Notes: generated by a model from the sequence alone, not told the origin. A DNA stretch of 64,000 bases from Streptomyces sp. NRRL S-244 (GCF_000717915.1 NZ_JOCX01000011.1:226797-290796); one strand, 5' to 3'. Positions 28,178-36,636 are shown, numbered from the stretch's first letter. A program made the numbers and translations.

Positions 28178-29122
28178 TCAGGAGGTGGTGATCAGCTTGC
28201 CGTCGGGGGACACGGCGTACCAGGTGCCGCCGACGCCCTGGCCGTTGATGTCGCCGGCCTTCTTGTCACCGGTGAAGGTGTAGACGGGCCAGCAGTCGAT
28301 GGCCTGCTGCTTCTTGCCGTCGGGGCGGTCCAGGACCGAGTAGCCCTTCTCCACGATGCCCTTGGCGTTGGCCTTGTCCACCGGGGGCACCACCGGCCAC
28401 TTGGCCACGCAGTCGCCGGTGCAGTTGGAGGCCATCGGCCAGGCGGTGTCCTTCTTGAACCGGTAGACGGTCATCCCGTTGCCGTCGACGATGTGGTCGC
28501 CCAGCTTGGGGTCCTTGGCCACGGTCAGCGCGCCGGTGGCCTCGCCCGCTCCGGCCGGCGCGGGGGCCGCCGCCTTCGCGGCCTTCTTGCCGTCGGGGGC
28601 GAAGGCGAACCAGGTCCCGCCGACGCCCTGCCCGTTGGTCTCGCCCGCCTTGGTGTCCTTGCCGAACCGGTACACCGGCCAGCCGGCGACCGTCAGCTGC
28701 TTGCTGCCGTCGGTGCGCACGACCTCGCCCAGCAGGGCCGCGTCCATGCCCGCGGCGGCGGTGGCGTCGCCGGCCGGTACGGCGGGCCAGGCCTTCGCGC
28801 AGTCCCCGTCGCAGTTGGACTTCGGCGGCTTGGCGGTGTCCTTGTCGAAGCGGTAGAGGGTGAAGCCGGCGCTGTCGGTGAGGAGGGCGCCGATCTGCTC
28901 GTTCTGGGCGACCGCCAACTGCCCGGCGCCCTTGGCATCCGCGCCGGCGGCGGTTCCCGCGCCGTAGTCGGAGCCGTAGTCGCCGGCGCCGGAAGCGGGA
29001 GCCTGGGACGCGGCCCCGGCCGGCTTCGCGTCGCCCGCCGTGTCGTCCCCGCCGCAGGCGGTCGCCGTCAGGGCGACGACGACTGCGACGGCGGCCAGGG
29101 TGGTTCCGCGCTTGATGCCCAT
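28178..29122 (-). CDS. Lipoprotein with Yx(F)xxD secreted repeats (COG4315 type)
   Basis: A 314-residue secreted lipoprotein. The signal peptide MGIKRGTTLAAVAVVVALTA leads to ATACGG, where the Cys would be lipidated. After a Gly/Ala-rich spacer there are four copies of the short COG4315 repeat, with the patterns FTLYRFDKDT, WPVYRFGKDT, MTVYRFKKDT and WPVYTFTGDK. They are separated by CDGDCAKAWP and CTGDCVAKWP cysteine pairs and by GQGVGGTW(F/Y)A ends. The repeat function is unknown; the Cys pairs and aromatic residues suggest electron transfer or metal binding, as proposed for some members. The ATG 29122 is preceded by GGGAGAG. It is probably its own transcription unit. Confidence 0.85.
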   Translation of the reverse strand: MGIKRGTTLAAVAVVVALTATACGGDDTAGDAKPAGAASQAPASGAGDYGSDYGAGTAAGADAKGAGQLAVAQNEQIGALLTDSAGFTLYRFDKDTAKPPKSNCDGDCAKAWPAVPAGDATAAAGMDAALLGEVVRTDGSKQLTVAGWPVYRFGKDTKAGETNGQGVGGTWFAFAPDGKKAAKAAAPAPAGAGEATGALTVAKDPKLGDHIVDGNGMTVYRFKKDTAWPMASNCTGDCVAKWPVVPPVDKANAKGIVEKGYSVLDRPDGKKQQAIDCWPVYTFTGDKKAGDINGQGVGGTWYAVSPDGKLITTS

Positions 29123-29248
29123 CTTGATCTCTCCCACGTGTGGTGTCTCCGTGTCCGCCGCCCGTTTCCGCGGTGCGTCGGCAACTGTGCTCAGGACACG
29201 CCCTGTCGGGGTCGATCTGTTCAAGCGGATTCCTGTGGGCTGTTTCAC

Positions 29249-30271
29249 TCACCCGGGACCGAACCCGGAGCGCCGCAGAGCCGTGACCACAGCGAGGCCG
29301 AGGACCTGGTGTCCGGAGTCGTTGGGGTGCAGTCCGTCCGCCAGGTGCTCCGGACCCAGCAGGTCACGGCCCGGCAGCAGGGCGAGGCGGTCGTCCCCGG
29401 CGGCGATCCGGTCGCGGGCGGCCCGCTCCATCGCATCGCGCAGGGCGCCCAGGGTGGCGCCGAGCCGGTTCGGGGTGCGCTCCGCGTCGGGCCGCAGTAC
29501 GGGGGAGACCAGCAGCAGCGGGGTCCGCGGATGCCCCTGGCGGACCAGGTCGAGGAACGCGCGGGTGGTCTCGTACAGCAGGGGCGCCGAAAAGGGCACG
29601 CGGGACCAGCAGTTGGTGCCGAACGCCAGGGTGAGGACGTCCGCGGGCAGACCGGCGATCTGCTCGGCGGTGGCGAGCTCCCCGCGGGCGGCGCCCGCGT
29701 ACCCGAGGTTGACCGTGTCCCAGCCCAGCGCCCGCCCGGCGACCGCGGGCCAGCCGTGGGCGGGCCGGGTCGACCACCAGCCCTCGGTGATCGAATCGCC
29801 GTGCACCACCCAGCGCGGGCCGGCCGGAGCCGGGGCCACGGCGCCGCCGACCCCGCGCAGGCCGAGGACCAGCGGGGACTGCCCCTCCGGCGGGTGGAGG
29901 GTGAACGGGCCGGTCCCGCCCGGCAGTTCGATCCGTACGACGGCCTCCGCGGCCGGGTCGGTCCAGACCTCGCGGACCACCCCGTGCCGGTCCCACAGGG
30001 CGAAGCAGTGCGCGAGGTCCCGCAGCGCGTCGGTGGGGCCGGGGACGGTCGCCCGGTAGCGGATCTCCACGGCGTGCGCCGCGTGCGCCGTGAACTCCAG
30101 ACGCACCCCTATCGGCAGGGTGGCCCGCTCACCGGTGTCCCACGGCAGCCGCATGCCGTCCTCCGGGTCGGCCCGGACCGGGCGCCCCTTGTCCAGCCAG
30201 GCGACCCCGCGCAGGAAGGGCCCCGGGTCCAGCCAGTGCGTGGCGGTGCTGTCGGCGTTCACGGCGTTCAC
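29249..30271 (-). CDS. SGNH/GDSL-family hydrolase (carbohydrate-esterase-like)
   Basis: A 340-residue two-domain protein. An N-terminal beta-sandwich (about 1-140, with FTAHAAHAVEIRYRATV) precedes an SGNH hydrolase domain. The catalytic serine is in VVHGDSITEGWW, the oxyanion residues in NLGYAGAARGE and FGTNCWS, and the Asp-His pair in DGLHPNDSGH. The pairing of a sandwich domain with SGNH resembles acetylxylan or CE2-type esterases, but there is no signal peptide, so it is probably cytoplasmic. The substrate is unknown. It is transcribed away from the amino-acid permease gene and shares a 333-base intergenic region with it. Confidence 0.82.
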   Translation of the reverse strand: MNAVNADSTATHWLDPGPFLRGVAWLDKGRPVRADPEDGMRLPWDTGERATLPIGVRLEFTAHAAHAVEIRYRATVPGPTDALRDLAHCFALWDRHGVVREVWTDPAAEAVVRIELPGGTGPFTLHPPEGQSPLVLGLRGVGGAVAPAPAGPRWVVHGDSITEGWWSTRPAHGWPAVAGRALGWDTVNLGYAGAARGELATAEQIAGLPADVLTLAFGTNCWSRVPFSAPLLYETTRAFLDLVRQGHPRTPLLLVSPVLRPDAERTPNRLGATLGALRDAMERAARDRIAAGDDRLALLPGRDLLGPEHLADGLHPNDSGHQVLGLAVVTALRRSGFGPG

Positions 30272-30604
30272 GGCGAGCCTCCGGTCGTCGGTCCCGGCGG
30301 CATGCTGCGGCAGATCTGACGAGGTGTCAACGGAACGGACAAAGGGGGCGTACGCATTGATCGATCATCCGCGCGCAACAAAGGACCATCCAGGACAGAT
30401 CCGCGCAACGATCGTGCGGCAATGTGCAAGGATGGTGCATTACGGGCGGTATCACTCAGCTCGTAGGCTCACTCGCTGTACGTGGAGTGGCGCGGACCGC
30501 CTGCTCGGCGGTCCCCCATGCCCAGGCTTCTTTGTCTGTGTCCTGCCCCGGACCGCTGCGGTCGATGCCTCAGTCCCCATCCGCAGTGTCAAAGGAGTCC
30601 CCTC
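30272..30604. promoter_or_regulatory. Divergent intergenic region with paired CGCGCAAC boxes (SGNH hydrolase / amino-acid permease)
   Basis: This 333-base stretch holds no gene that I can support. It contains two CGCGCAAC(A/G)A boxes at 30372-30381 and 30402-30411, 30 bp apart. It also has an inverted pair ACCATCC (30385-30391) / GGATGGT (30430-30436) and a TGATCGATCA palindrome at about 30358-30367. The boxes recur upstream of the davA-like gene. They are a good candidate operator for the Lrp/AsnC regulator encoded right after the permease. An AAAGGAG site sits before the permease GTG. Confidence 0.5.
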
Positions 30605-32077
30605 GTGCTCGAAACCGGCCAGGCGCCACCGCTCACCTCCGAGCCCCGCAAGCCTGTGAACCCTCTGCTGCGCCGCAAGCCGGTCGAGCAGATGGTCGCC
30701 GAGGGCGGCCAGGGCGAGGGCGGGAACCTGCGCCGCTCGCTCACCATGTGGCAGCTGACCATGATCAGCATCGGCGCCACCCTGGGCACCGGCATCTTCG
30801 TCGTCCTCGGCGAGGCGGCCCCCAAGGCCGGCCCGGCCGTCACGATCTCCTTCATCATCGCGGGCCTGACCGCCCTCTTCTCGGCCCTCTCCTACGCGGA
30901 GCTGGCCGGCTCGGTGCCGGTCTCCGGCTCCTCGTACTCGTACTCCTACGCCACCATGGGCGAGTTCATCGCCTGGGTCTGCGGCTGGTGCCTGGTCCTG
31001 GAGTACGCCGTCTCGGTCTCGGCCGTCGCCGTCGGCTGGGGCCAGTACCTCAACGAGCTCCTCGACGGGACCATAGGCGTCACGCTCCCCGAGAAGCTCT
31101 CCGCCGCCCCGCTGGGCGACGGCGGCATCATCAACCTGCCGTCCCTGGTCGTCGTCCTGCTCGCCATGGTCTTCCTGCTCCGCGGCGCCAAGGAGAGCGC
31201 CCGGATCAACACGATCATGGTCGTCGTGAAGATCGTCACCCTGGTGCTCTTCATCGGCATCGGCGTCATGGGCATCAAGTCCGGCAACTACGCCCCGCTG
31301 GCCCCGCTCGGCGTCACCGGCATCAGCGCCGCCGCCTCCACGCTCTTCTTCTCGTACATCGGCTTCGACGCCGCCTCCACCGCCGGTGAGGAAGCCAAGA
31401 ACCCGAAGAAGGACCTGCCCCGCGCGATCATGCTGTCGCTGGGCATCGTCACCGTCCTGTACTGCCTCGTCGCCTTCGTCGCCGTCGGCGCCATGCCGTG
31501 GCAGGACTTCGAGGGCACCGAGGCCGCGCTGGCCCAGATCATGACCAACGTCACCGGTGACTCCTTCTGGGGCGTCGTCCTCGCCGCCGGCGCCGTCGTC
31601 GCCATCGCCTCGGTCGTCTTCGCCGTCCTCTACGGCCAGACCCGCATCCTCTTCGCGATGTCCCGCGACGGCCTCGTCCCCAAGGTCTTCGCCAAGGTCG
31701 ACGAGAAGACCGGCGCCCCCCGCGCCAACGTGGTGATCGTCTCCCTCTTCTGCGGCGCGCTCGCGGCGTTCATCCCCCTGGGTGAGCTCGCCAACGCGAC
31801 CAGCATCGGCACCCTCTTCGCCTTCGCCCTCGTCAACATCGCCGTCGTGATCCTGCGCCGCACCAAGCCGGACATGCCGCGCACCTTCAAGGTGGCGCTG
31901 TTCCCGGTCACGCCGATCCTCGGCTTCCTCGCGTGCGGCTACATGATGTACAGCCTGCCGACCGCGACGTGGGTCGCTTTCGGTGTCTGGATGGCCGTCG
32001 GCCTCGTGGTCTACTTCCTGTACGGCATCCGCCGCTCCCGACTGGCCACGGCAGAAGTGGCCACAGCAGAAAAGTGA
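30605..32077 (+). CDS. CAT-type amino-acid permease (APC superfamily), probable lysine/cationic amino-acid transporter
   Basis: A 490-residue, 12-helix APC transporter. The first helix carries SIGATLGTGIFVVLGEAAPKAGPA, the substrate-binding G-T-G-I-F motif, and helix 6 has FFSYIGFDAASTAGEEAKNPKKDLP, characteristic of the cationic amino-acid transporter branch. The start is GTG 30605 after AAAGGAG with an 8-base gap. An Lrp/AsnC regulator gene follows 10 bases later, and lysine monooxygenase pathway genes lie 2 kb downstream. CAT-family membership plus that context make lysine uptake the best hypothesis; other cationic or broad amino acids cannot be excluded. Confidence 0.88.
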   Translation: MLETGQAPPLTSEPRKPVNPLLRRKPVEQMVAEGGQGEGGNLRRSLTMWQLTMISIGATLGTGIFVVLGEAAPKAGPAVTISFIIAGLTALFSALSYAELAGSVPVSGSSYSYSYATMGEFIAWVCGWCLVLEYAVSVSAVAVGWGQYLNELLDGTIGVTLPEKLSAAPLGDGGIINLPSLVVVLLAMVFLLRGAKESARINTIMVVVKIVTLVLFIGIGVMGIKSGNYAPLAPLGVTGISAAASTLFFSYIGFDAASTAGEEAKNPKKDLPRAIMLSLGIVTVLYCLVAFVAVGAMPWQDFEGTEAALAQIMTNVTGDSFWGVVLAAGAVVAIASVVFAVLYGQTRILFAMSRDGLVPKVFAKVDEKTGAPRANVVIVSLFCGALAAFIPLGELANATSIGTLFAFALVNIAVVILRRTKPDMPRTFKVALFPVTPILGFLACGYMMYSLPTATWVAFGVWMAVGLVVYFLYGIRRSRLATAEVATAEK

Positions 32078-32087
32078 TCCACCCGCA

Positions 32088-32543
32088 GTGCGACTGAACG
32101 ATCTCGACGAACGCATCGTGCACGCCCTCGCCGAGGATGCCCGCCGCTCCTACGCCGACATCGGCTCCGAGGTCGGACTCTCGGCCCCGGCCGTCAAGCG
32201 TCGCGTGGACCGGCTGCGGGCCGAGGGAGCCATCACGGGCTTCACCGTCCGCGTCGACCCCGCCGCCATGGGCTGGGAGACCGAGGGCTTCATAGAGATC
32301 TACTGCCGCCACAACACCTCGCCCGACGACATCCGGCGAGGGCTGGAGCGGTACCCCGAGGTGGTGTCCGCGTCGACCGTCACCGGCGACGCGGACGCCC
32401 TCGTCCAGGTCTTCGCCTCCGACATGCGCCACTTCGAGCGCGTACTGGAGCGCATCGCGGGCGAACCCTTCGTGGAGCGCACGAAGTCGGTGCTCGTCCT
32501 GTCCCCACTGCTGCGCCGCTTCACCTCGGGCGCACCGGCCTGA
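32088..32543 (+). CDS. Lrp/AsnC-family transcriptional regulator
   Basis: A 151-residue feast/famine regulator. The N-terminal helix-turn-helix is LNDLDERIVHALAEDARRSYADIGSEVGLSAPAVKRRVDRLRAEGAI; the C-terminal RAM domain includes VVSASTVTGDADALVQVFASDMRHFERVL. These proteins bind amino acids in the RAM domain and wrap DNA as octamers. GTG 32088 lies 10 bases after the permease stop, so the two genes are likely co-transcribed. It is the obvious candidate to bind the paired CGCGCAAC boxes upstream of the permease and of the davA-like gene, with lysine as a possible effector; this is inference. Confidence 0.88.
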   Translation: MRLNDLDERIVHALAEDARRSYADIGSEVGLSAPAVKRRVDRLRAEGAITGFTVRVDPAAMGWETEGFIEIYCRHNTSPDDIRRGLERYPEVVSASTVTGDADALVQVFASDMRHFERVLERIAGEPFVERTKSVLVLSPLLRRFTSGAPA

Positions 32544-32545
32544 TA

Positions 32546-32608
32546 CGCCCTCGGACACCCCTGCGCCCTCGGACACCCCTGCGCCCCGGCATCCCGATGC
32601 CGGGGCGC
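32546..32608. terminator. 18-bp tandem duplication and bidirectional terminator between lrp and whiB-like genes
   Basis: CGCCCTCGGACACCCCTG occurs twice in tandem (32546-32563, 32564-32581). It is followed by a perfect 12-bp stem, GCGCCCCGGCAT / ATGCCGGGGCGC (32581-32592, 32597-32608), with a CCCG loop. The site lies between convergent genes and can serve both. Confidence 0.7.
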
Positions 32609-32637
32609 AGCCGCGTCCGGGGTCCCGCGGGCGGCGT

Positions 32638-32955
32638 TCAGCGGTGCCCGGCGCTCGCGCGGGCCGTACCGGTGCGGCGGCCGGCGGGCTCCGGCAGGGC
32701 CCGGCGCTCCTCCTCCGTCAGGCCGCCCCACACCCCGAACGGCTCCCGGGTCCGCAGCGCGTGCTCCAGGCACGCGGCACGCACCGGGCAGACGGCGCAG
32801 ACCCGCTTCGCGGCCTCGTCGCGGTCGTCCCGCTCCTCGCCCCGCTCGCCGGCCGGATGGTAGAAGCGCCCGGGGCCCAGGTTCCGGCAGGCCGCGCGCA
32901 GCTGCCACTGCCAGTGATGGTGCGCGGTGCCGGGCAGCCTTGAGACGTCGGTCAT
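32638..32955 (-). CDS. WhiB-family [4Fe-4S] regulatory protein
   Basis: A 105-residue Wbl protein. The cluster cysteines are Cys23, Cys53, Cys56 and Cys62, in the pattern AACRN then CAVCPVRAACLEHAL. The FGVWGGLTEEERRAL turn, which contacts sigma region 4, and a basic C-terminal tail (RRTGTARASAGHR) for DNA contact follow. Wbl proteins bind the principal sigma factor and respond to oxygen, NO or redox state. The ATG 32955 has AAGGAAC upstream. It is longer at the N-terminus than the smallest Wbl proteins, and I cannot assign it to WhiB1-7 classes. The neighbouring lrp gene converges on it. Confidence 0.92.
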   Translation of the reverse strand: MTDVSRLPGTAHHHWQWQLRAACRNLGPGRFYHPAGERGEERDDRDEAAKRVCAVCPVRAACLEHALRTREPFGVWGGLTEEERRALPEPAGRRTGTARASAGHR

Positions 32956-33047
32956 GGCAGTTCCTTTCCGTGGATTACCGACGCGTCTGACCGCTCTCCG
33001 CTCCGCGAAACCTGCCGCCGCCCCACTCCGGCCGTACGGGACCTGCG

Positions 33048-33764
33048 TCAGGCCGTCGCGTCCGGGGTGCGGACACCCATGAAGTACGGGCGCCGGCGGA
33101 GGGTGAAGCCCATCGACTCGTAGAGGGCGATGGCTCCCGTGTTGTCCGCCGCCGCGTGCAGGAACGGGCGGTCGCCGCGTTCCACGATCCCCGCCGCCAC
33201 CGCACGGATCAGGCGGCCGGCCAGACCGCGGCCCCGGTGGTCCGGATGCGTGCACACCGCGCTGATCTCCGACCAGCCCGGCGGGCGCATCCGTTCCCCC
33301 GCCATCGCGACGAGCCGGCCCTCGTGCCGGATCCCGAGGTACGTGCCCAGCTCGACGGTGCGCCGCGCGAACGGCCCCGGCTTCGTGAGCTGGACCAGCT
33401 CCAGCATCTCCGGTACGTCGGCCGGCCCCAGCAGGACCGCCTCGGGGGCGGCCTCGATCCGTACCGCCCCACCGTCCAGCTGCACGCCCGGTATCGAGGT
33501 CTCGGTCGTCCACCCCGCGGGAGGCGTCGGCAGGCCGGTGATCCAGACCGTCTGGCCCGGGCCGGCGAGTGCGGCCAGATCGGCCCAGGCCTCGGGGTCC
33601 TCCGGGTCCGCCATCCCGACGAACGGAGAGGTGTCGGCGACGTACCGCGCCGCCAGGCCCCGGGGTCCGGTCTCGGCGAGGGCGCTGCTCGGGCCGCTCA
33701 GGGCGGCCCAGACCGGATTGTCGAGTACGTGGACCGGGGTGGCCGTGTCGATGTCGGGCGCCAT
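33048..33764 (-). CDS. GNAT-family N-acetyltransferase
   Basis: A 238-residue acetyltransferase. The acetyl-CoA loop is SAVCTHPDHRGRGLAGRLI, followed by LHAAADNTGAIALYESMGF and RRRPYFMGV, the usual C-terminal half of the GNAT fold. The N-terminal half (about 1-110) is less conserved. I chose ATG 33764 because GAAGGAG lies about 9 bases upstream; an ATG 33 bases further out lacks a site. The substrate is unknown. It is transcribed away from the davA-like gene and shares a 322-base promoter region with it that contains tandem repeats and CGCGCAAC boxes. Confidence 0.85.
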   Translation of the reverse strand: MAPDIDTATPVHVLDNPVWAALSGPSSALAETGPRGLAARYVADTSPFVGMADPEDPEAWADLAALAGPGQTVWITGLPTPPAGWTTETSIPGVQLDGGAVRIEAAPEAVLLGPADVPEMLELVQLTKPGPFARRTVELGTYLGIRHEGRLVAMAGERMRPPGWSEISAVCTHPDHRGRGLAGRLIRAVAAGIVERGDRPFLHAAADNTGAIALYESMGFTLRRRPYFMGVRTPDATA

Positions 33765-34086
33765 GGGGTGGGAGACTCCTTCTGCTGGTGACGACATGCG
33801 TGCGGGTCATGCGGATCGTGCGGGTCATGCGGGCCATGCGGATCATGCGGGACAAGGGTCATGTGGGTCAGCATCCGGCGCGGTCGGGTTTATGCCCCGG
33901 TCGCCCCGGCAGTCGCTACGCGCCCGCCGACAGGGAGCGAACGGCCTCGCGCAACGAATCTCCGTCCGAGCCGTGAAACGCGCAACGAATCGATGCGCGG
34001 AGCGCAACAGTCATGGCTTGTCGACGTCGAACGGGTGAACGTACCTTCAATAGGACCCACTCCCCTCCTGCCACAGAGGTACGCCC
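33765..34086. promoter_or_regulatory. Divergent promoter region of the GNAT and davA-like genes
   Basis: No gene is supported in these 322 bases. The region holds a 9-bp tandem repeat array (33806-33850) near the GNAT start. Two CGCGCAACGA boxes at 33948-33957 and 33979-33988 are 31 bp apart, with a weaker GCGCAAC at 34002-34008. The two strong boxes have the same sequence and nearly the same spacing as those upstream of the permease gene, which suggests a shared regulator. Confidence 0.55.
33806..33850. repeat. Five tandem copies of a 9-bp repeat (RTCATGCGG-like)
   Basis: GTCATGCGG, ATCGTGCGG, GTCATGCGG, GCCATGCGG and ATCATGCGG follow one another without gaps just upstream of the GNAT gene; a degenerate copy precedes them. 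The repeats lie outside any gene and would be transcribed only if the GNAT promoter lies beyond them. Confidence 0.85.
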
Positions 34087-34887
34087 ATGCCCCCGCTGCG
34101 CACCGCCCTCCTCCAGAGTTCCGGACGGCTCGGCGACACCGCCGAGAACCTGAAGGCGCTCGACGAGGCCGCGCAGCGCGCCGCACAGGCGGGTGCCGGG
34201 CTCCTCGTGACCTCGGAGATGTTCCTGACCGGCTACGCGCTGGAGGTCCAGGACGTCGCCGCCCTCGCCGAGGCCGCCGACGGCATGTCGGCCCGCGCCA
34301 TCGGCGAGATCGCCCGCCGCCACGGCGTCGCCGTCCTGTACGGCTACCCGGAGCGCGAGGGCGACACGGTGTACAACGCGGCCCAGCTCATCGGCCCCGA
34401 CGGGGCCCGGCTCGCGAACTACCGCAAGACCCACCTCTTCGGCTGCTTCGAGCAGGACGCCTTCACCCCCGGCGACACCCCCGTCGTCCAGGCGGAGCTG
34501 AACGGCCTCCGCATCGGCATCATGATCTGCTACGACGTGGAGTTCCCGGAGAACGTCCGGGCCCACGCCCTGGCCGGCACCGACCTCCTCCTGGTGCCGA
34601 CCGCGCAGATGCACCCGTTCCAGTTCGTCGCCGAACAGCTCGTCCCCGTACGGGCCTTCGAGAACCAGATGTACATCGCGTACGTCAACCGCACCGGTCC
34701 GGAAGGCGAGTTCGAGTTCGTCGGACTCAGCTGCCTGGCGAGCCCCGACGGGGTGACCCGCACCCGGGCCGGGCGCGGCGAGGAGCTGGTGATCGGCGAG
34801 GCCGATCCCGAGCTGCTGCGCGCATCGCGCGAGACCAACCCGTACCTGCGCGACCGCCGCCCCGGGCTCTACGCCTCCCTCGTCTGA
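34087..34887 (+). CDS. davA: Carbon-nitrogen hydrolase, DavA-like 5-aminovaleramidase
   Basis: A 266-residue nitrilase-superfamily amidase. The Glu-Lys-Cys triad is visible: Glu in SEMFLTGY, Lys in NYRKTHLFG and Cys in MICYDVEFPENVR. Several stretches (SEMFLTGY, YGYPER, NYRKTHLFG, ICYDVEFPEN) match Pseudomonas DavA as I recall it. DavA hydrolyses 5-aminovaleramide to 5-aminovalerate, the second step of lysine breakdown by the monooxygenase route. It lies 51 bases upstream of the DavB-like oxidase gene. Another omega-amidase substrate is possible, but the pairing argues for the lysine route. Confidence 0.82.
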   Translation: MPPLRTALLQSSGRLGDTAENLKALDEAAQRAAQAGAGLLVTSEMFLTGYALEVQDVAALAEAADGMSARAIGEIARRHGVAVLYGYPEREGDTVYNAAQLIGPDGARLANYRKTHLFGCFEQDAFTPGDTPVVQAELNGLRIGIMICYDVEFPENVRAHALAGTDLLLVPTAQMHPFQFVAEQLVPVRAFENQMYIAYVNRTGPEGEFEFVGLSCLASPDGVTRTRAGRGEELVIGEADPELLRASRETNPYLRDRRPGLYASLV

Positions 34888-34938
34888 GCCCCGCCAGCGC
34901 CCTCCCCCCTGCCCCACCCCCGCAAGGAGCCGTACCCC

Positions 34939-36636
34939 ATGACGTCCACGGTGCCCACCACCGCCGTCCCGCACAGCGACGGACAGCCGCCGATCACCAT
35001 GTTCGGCCCGGACTTCCCGTACGCGTACGACGACTTCCTCGCCCACCCCGCGGGCCTGGGCCAGATCCCGGCGACGGAGTTCGGCACCGAGGTCGCCGTC
35101 ATCGGCGGTGGGCTGTCCGGCATCATCTCCGCGTACGAGCTGATGAAGATGGGCCTCAAGCCCGTCGTCTACGAGGCGGACCAGATCGGCGGCCGGCTGC
35201 GCACCGTCGGCTTCGAGGGCGCCGGCACCGAGGGCCTGACGGCGGAGATGGGCGCAATGCGCTTCCCGCCGTCCTCCACCGCGCTCCAGCACTACATCGA
35301 CCTCGTCGGCCTGGTCACCGAGCCCTTCCCGAACCCGCTCGCCGAGGCCACCCCCTCGACGGTCGTGGACCTCAAGGGCGAGACCCACTACGCCGAGACC
35401 ATCGCCGACCTCCCGCAGGTCTACCGCGACGTGTCGGCCGCGTGGAACGCCTGCCTCGACGAGGGCGCCGACTTCTCCGACATGAACCAGGCGATGCGCG
35501 AGCGGGACGTCCCGCGCATCCGCGAGATCTGGGCCAAGCTCGTCGAGAAGCTCGACGACGAGACCTTCTACGGCTTCCTCTGCAAGTCCGAGGCCTTCCA
35601 GTCCTTCCGCAAGCGCGAGATCTTCGGCCAGGTCGGCTTCGGCACGGGCGGCTGGGACACCGACTTCCCGAACTCCATCCTGGAGATCCTGCGCGTCGTC
35701 TACACCGAGGCCGACGACCACCACCGCGGCATCGTGGGCGGCTCGCAGCAGCTGCCGGTGCGGCTGTGGGAGCGCGAGCCCGAGAAGATCGTGCACTGGG
35801 CCCAGGGCACGTCCCTGTCCACCCTGCACGAGGGCACCCCGCGCCCGGCGGTGACCCGCCTGCACCGCACGGCCGGCAACCGCATCACGGTCACCGACGC
35901 CTCCGGCGACATCCGTACGTACCGTGCCGCGATCTTCACGGCGCAGTCCTGGATGCTGCTCTCGAAGATCGAGTGCGACGACACGCTGTTCCCGATCGAC
36001 CACTGGACGGCGATCGAGCGCACCCACTACATGGAGTCCAGCAAGCTCTTCATCCCCGTGGACCGGCCGTTCTGGCTGGACAAGGACGAGGAGACGGGCC
36101 GCGACGTCATGTCGATGACCCTGACGGACCGTATGACGCGCGGTACGTACCTCCTGGACAACGGCCCGGACGCGCCGGCCGTCATCTGCCTCTCGTACAC
36201 GTGGTGCGACGACAGCCTGAAGTGGCTGCCGCTGTCCGCGAACGAGCGGATGGAGGTCATGCTGAAGTCCCTCGGCGAGATCTACCCGAAGGTCGACATC
36301 CGCCGCCACATCATCGGCAACCCGGTGACCGTGTCCTGGGAGAACGAGCCCTACTTCATGGGCGCGTTCAAGGCCAACTTGCCGGGCCACTACCGCTACC
36401 AGCGGCGCCTGTTCACCCACTTCATGCAGGACCGCCTCCCCGAGGACAAGCGCGGCATCTTCCTCGCGGGCGACGACATCTCCTGGACGGCGGGCTGGGC
36501 CGAGGGCGCGGTCCAGACGGCGCTGAACGCGGTCTGGGGCGTCATGCACCACCTCGGCGGCTCCACGGACGCCACCAACCCCGGCCCGGGCGACCTCTAC
36601 GACGAGATAGCCCCGGTCGAACTCCCGGAGGACTGA
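34939..36636 (+). CDS. davB: Flavin monoamine oxidase family, DavB-like L-lysine 2-monooxygenase
   Basis: A 565-residue FAD enzyme. The dinucleotide-binding motif is AVIGGGLSGIISAYEL, followed by VVYEADQIGGRLRT and AEMGAMRFPPSS. Other segments, such as TMFGPDFPYAYDD, FGQVGFGTGGWDTDFPNS, MTLTDRMTRGTYL and FLAGDDISWTAGW, follow Pseudomonas lysine 2-monooxygenase (DavB) closely in my memory. DavB oxidatively decarboxylates lysine to 5-aminovaleramide, which the adjacent DavA-like amidase would hydrolyse. The ATG has AAGGAGC upstream. Tryptophan 2-monooxygenase is the main alternative, but the partner gene and the CAT permease favour lysine. A terminator hairpin with a T4 run follows. Confidence 0.85.
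   Translation: MTSTVPTTAVPHSDGQPPITMFGPDFPYAYDDFLAHPAGLGQIPATEFGTEVAVIGGGLSGIISAYELMKMGLKPVVYEADQIGGRLRTVGFEGAGTEGLTAEMGAMRFPPSSTALQHYIDLVGLVTEPFPNPLAEATPSTVVDLKGETHYAETIADLPQVYRDVSAAWNACLDEGADFSDMNQAMRERDVPRIREIWAKLVEKLDDETFYGFLCKSEAFQSFRKREIFGQVGFGTGGWDTDFPNSILEILRVVYTEADDHHRGIVGGSQQLPVRLWEREPEKIVHWAQGTSLSTLHEGTPRPAVTRLHRTAGNRITVTDASGDIRTYRAAIFTAQSWMLLSKIECDDTLFPIDHWTAIERTHYMESSKLFIPVDRPFWLDKDEETGRDVMSMTLTDRMTRGTYLLDNGPDAPAVICLSYTWCDDSLKWLPLSANERMEVMLKSLGEIYPKVDIRRHIIGNPVTVSWENEPYFMGAFKANLPGHYRYQRRLFTHFMQDRLPEDKRGIFLAGDDISWTAGWAEGAVQTALNAVWGVMHHLGGSTDATNPGPGDLYDEIAPVELPED

Noticed and set aside
33806..33850. CRISPR-like array
   Set aside because: Units are 9 bp without spacers, so this is a simple tandem repeat.
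34087..36636. Indole-3-acetamide auxin pathway (IaaM/IaaH)
   Set aside because: The hydrolase is a nitrilase-superfamily enzyme like DavA, not an amidase-signature IaaH, and the oxidase matches DavB better over its length.
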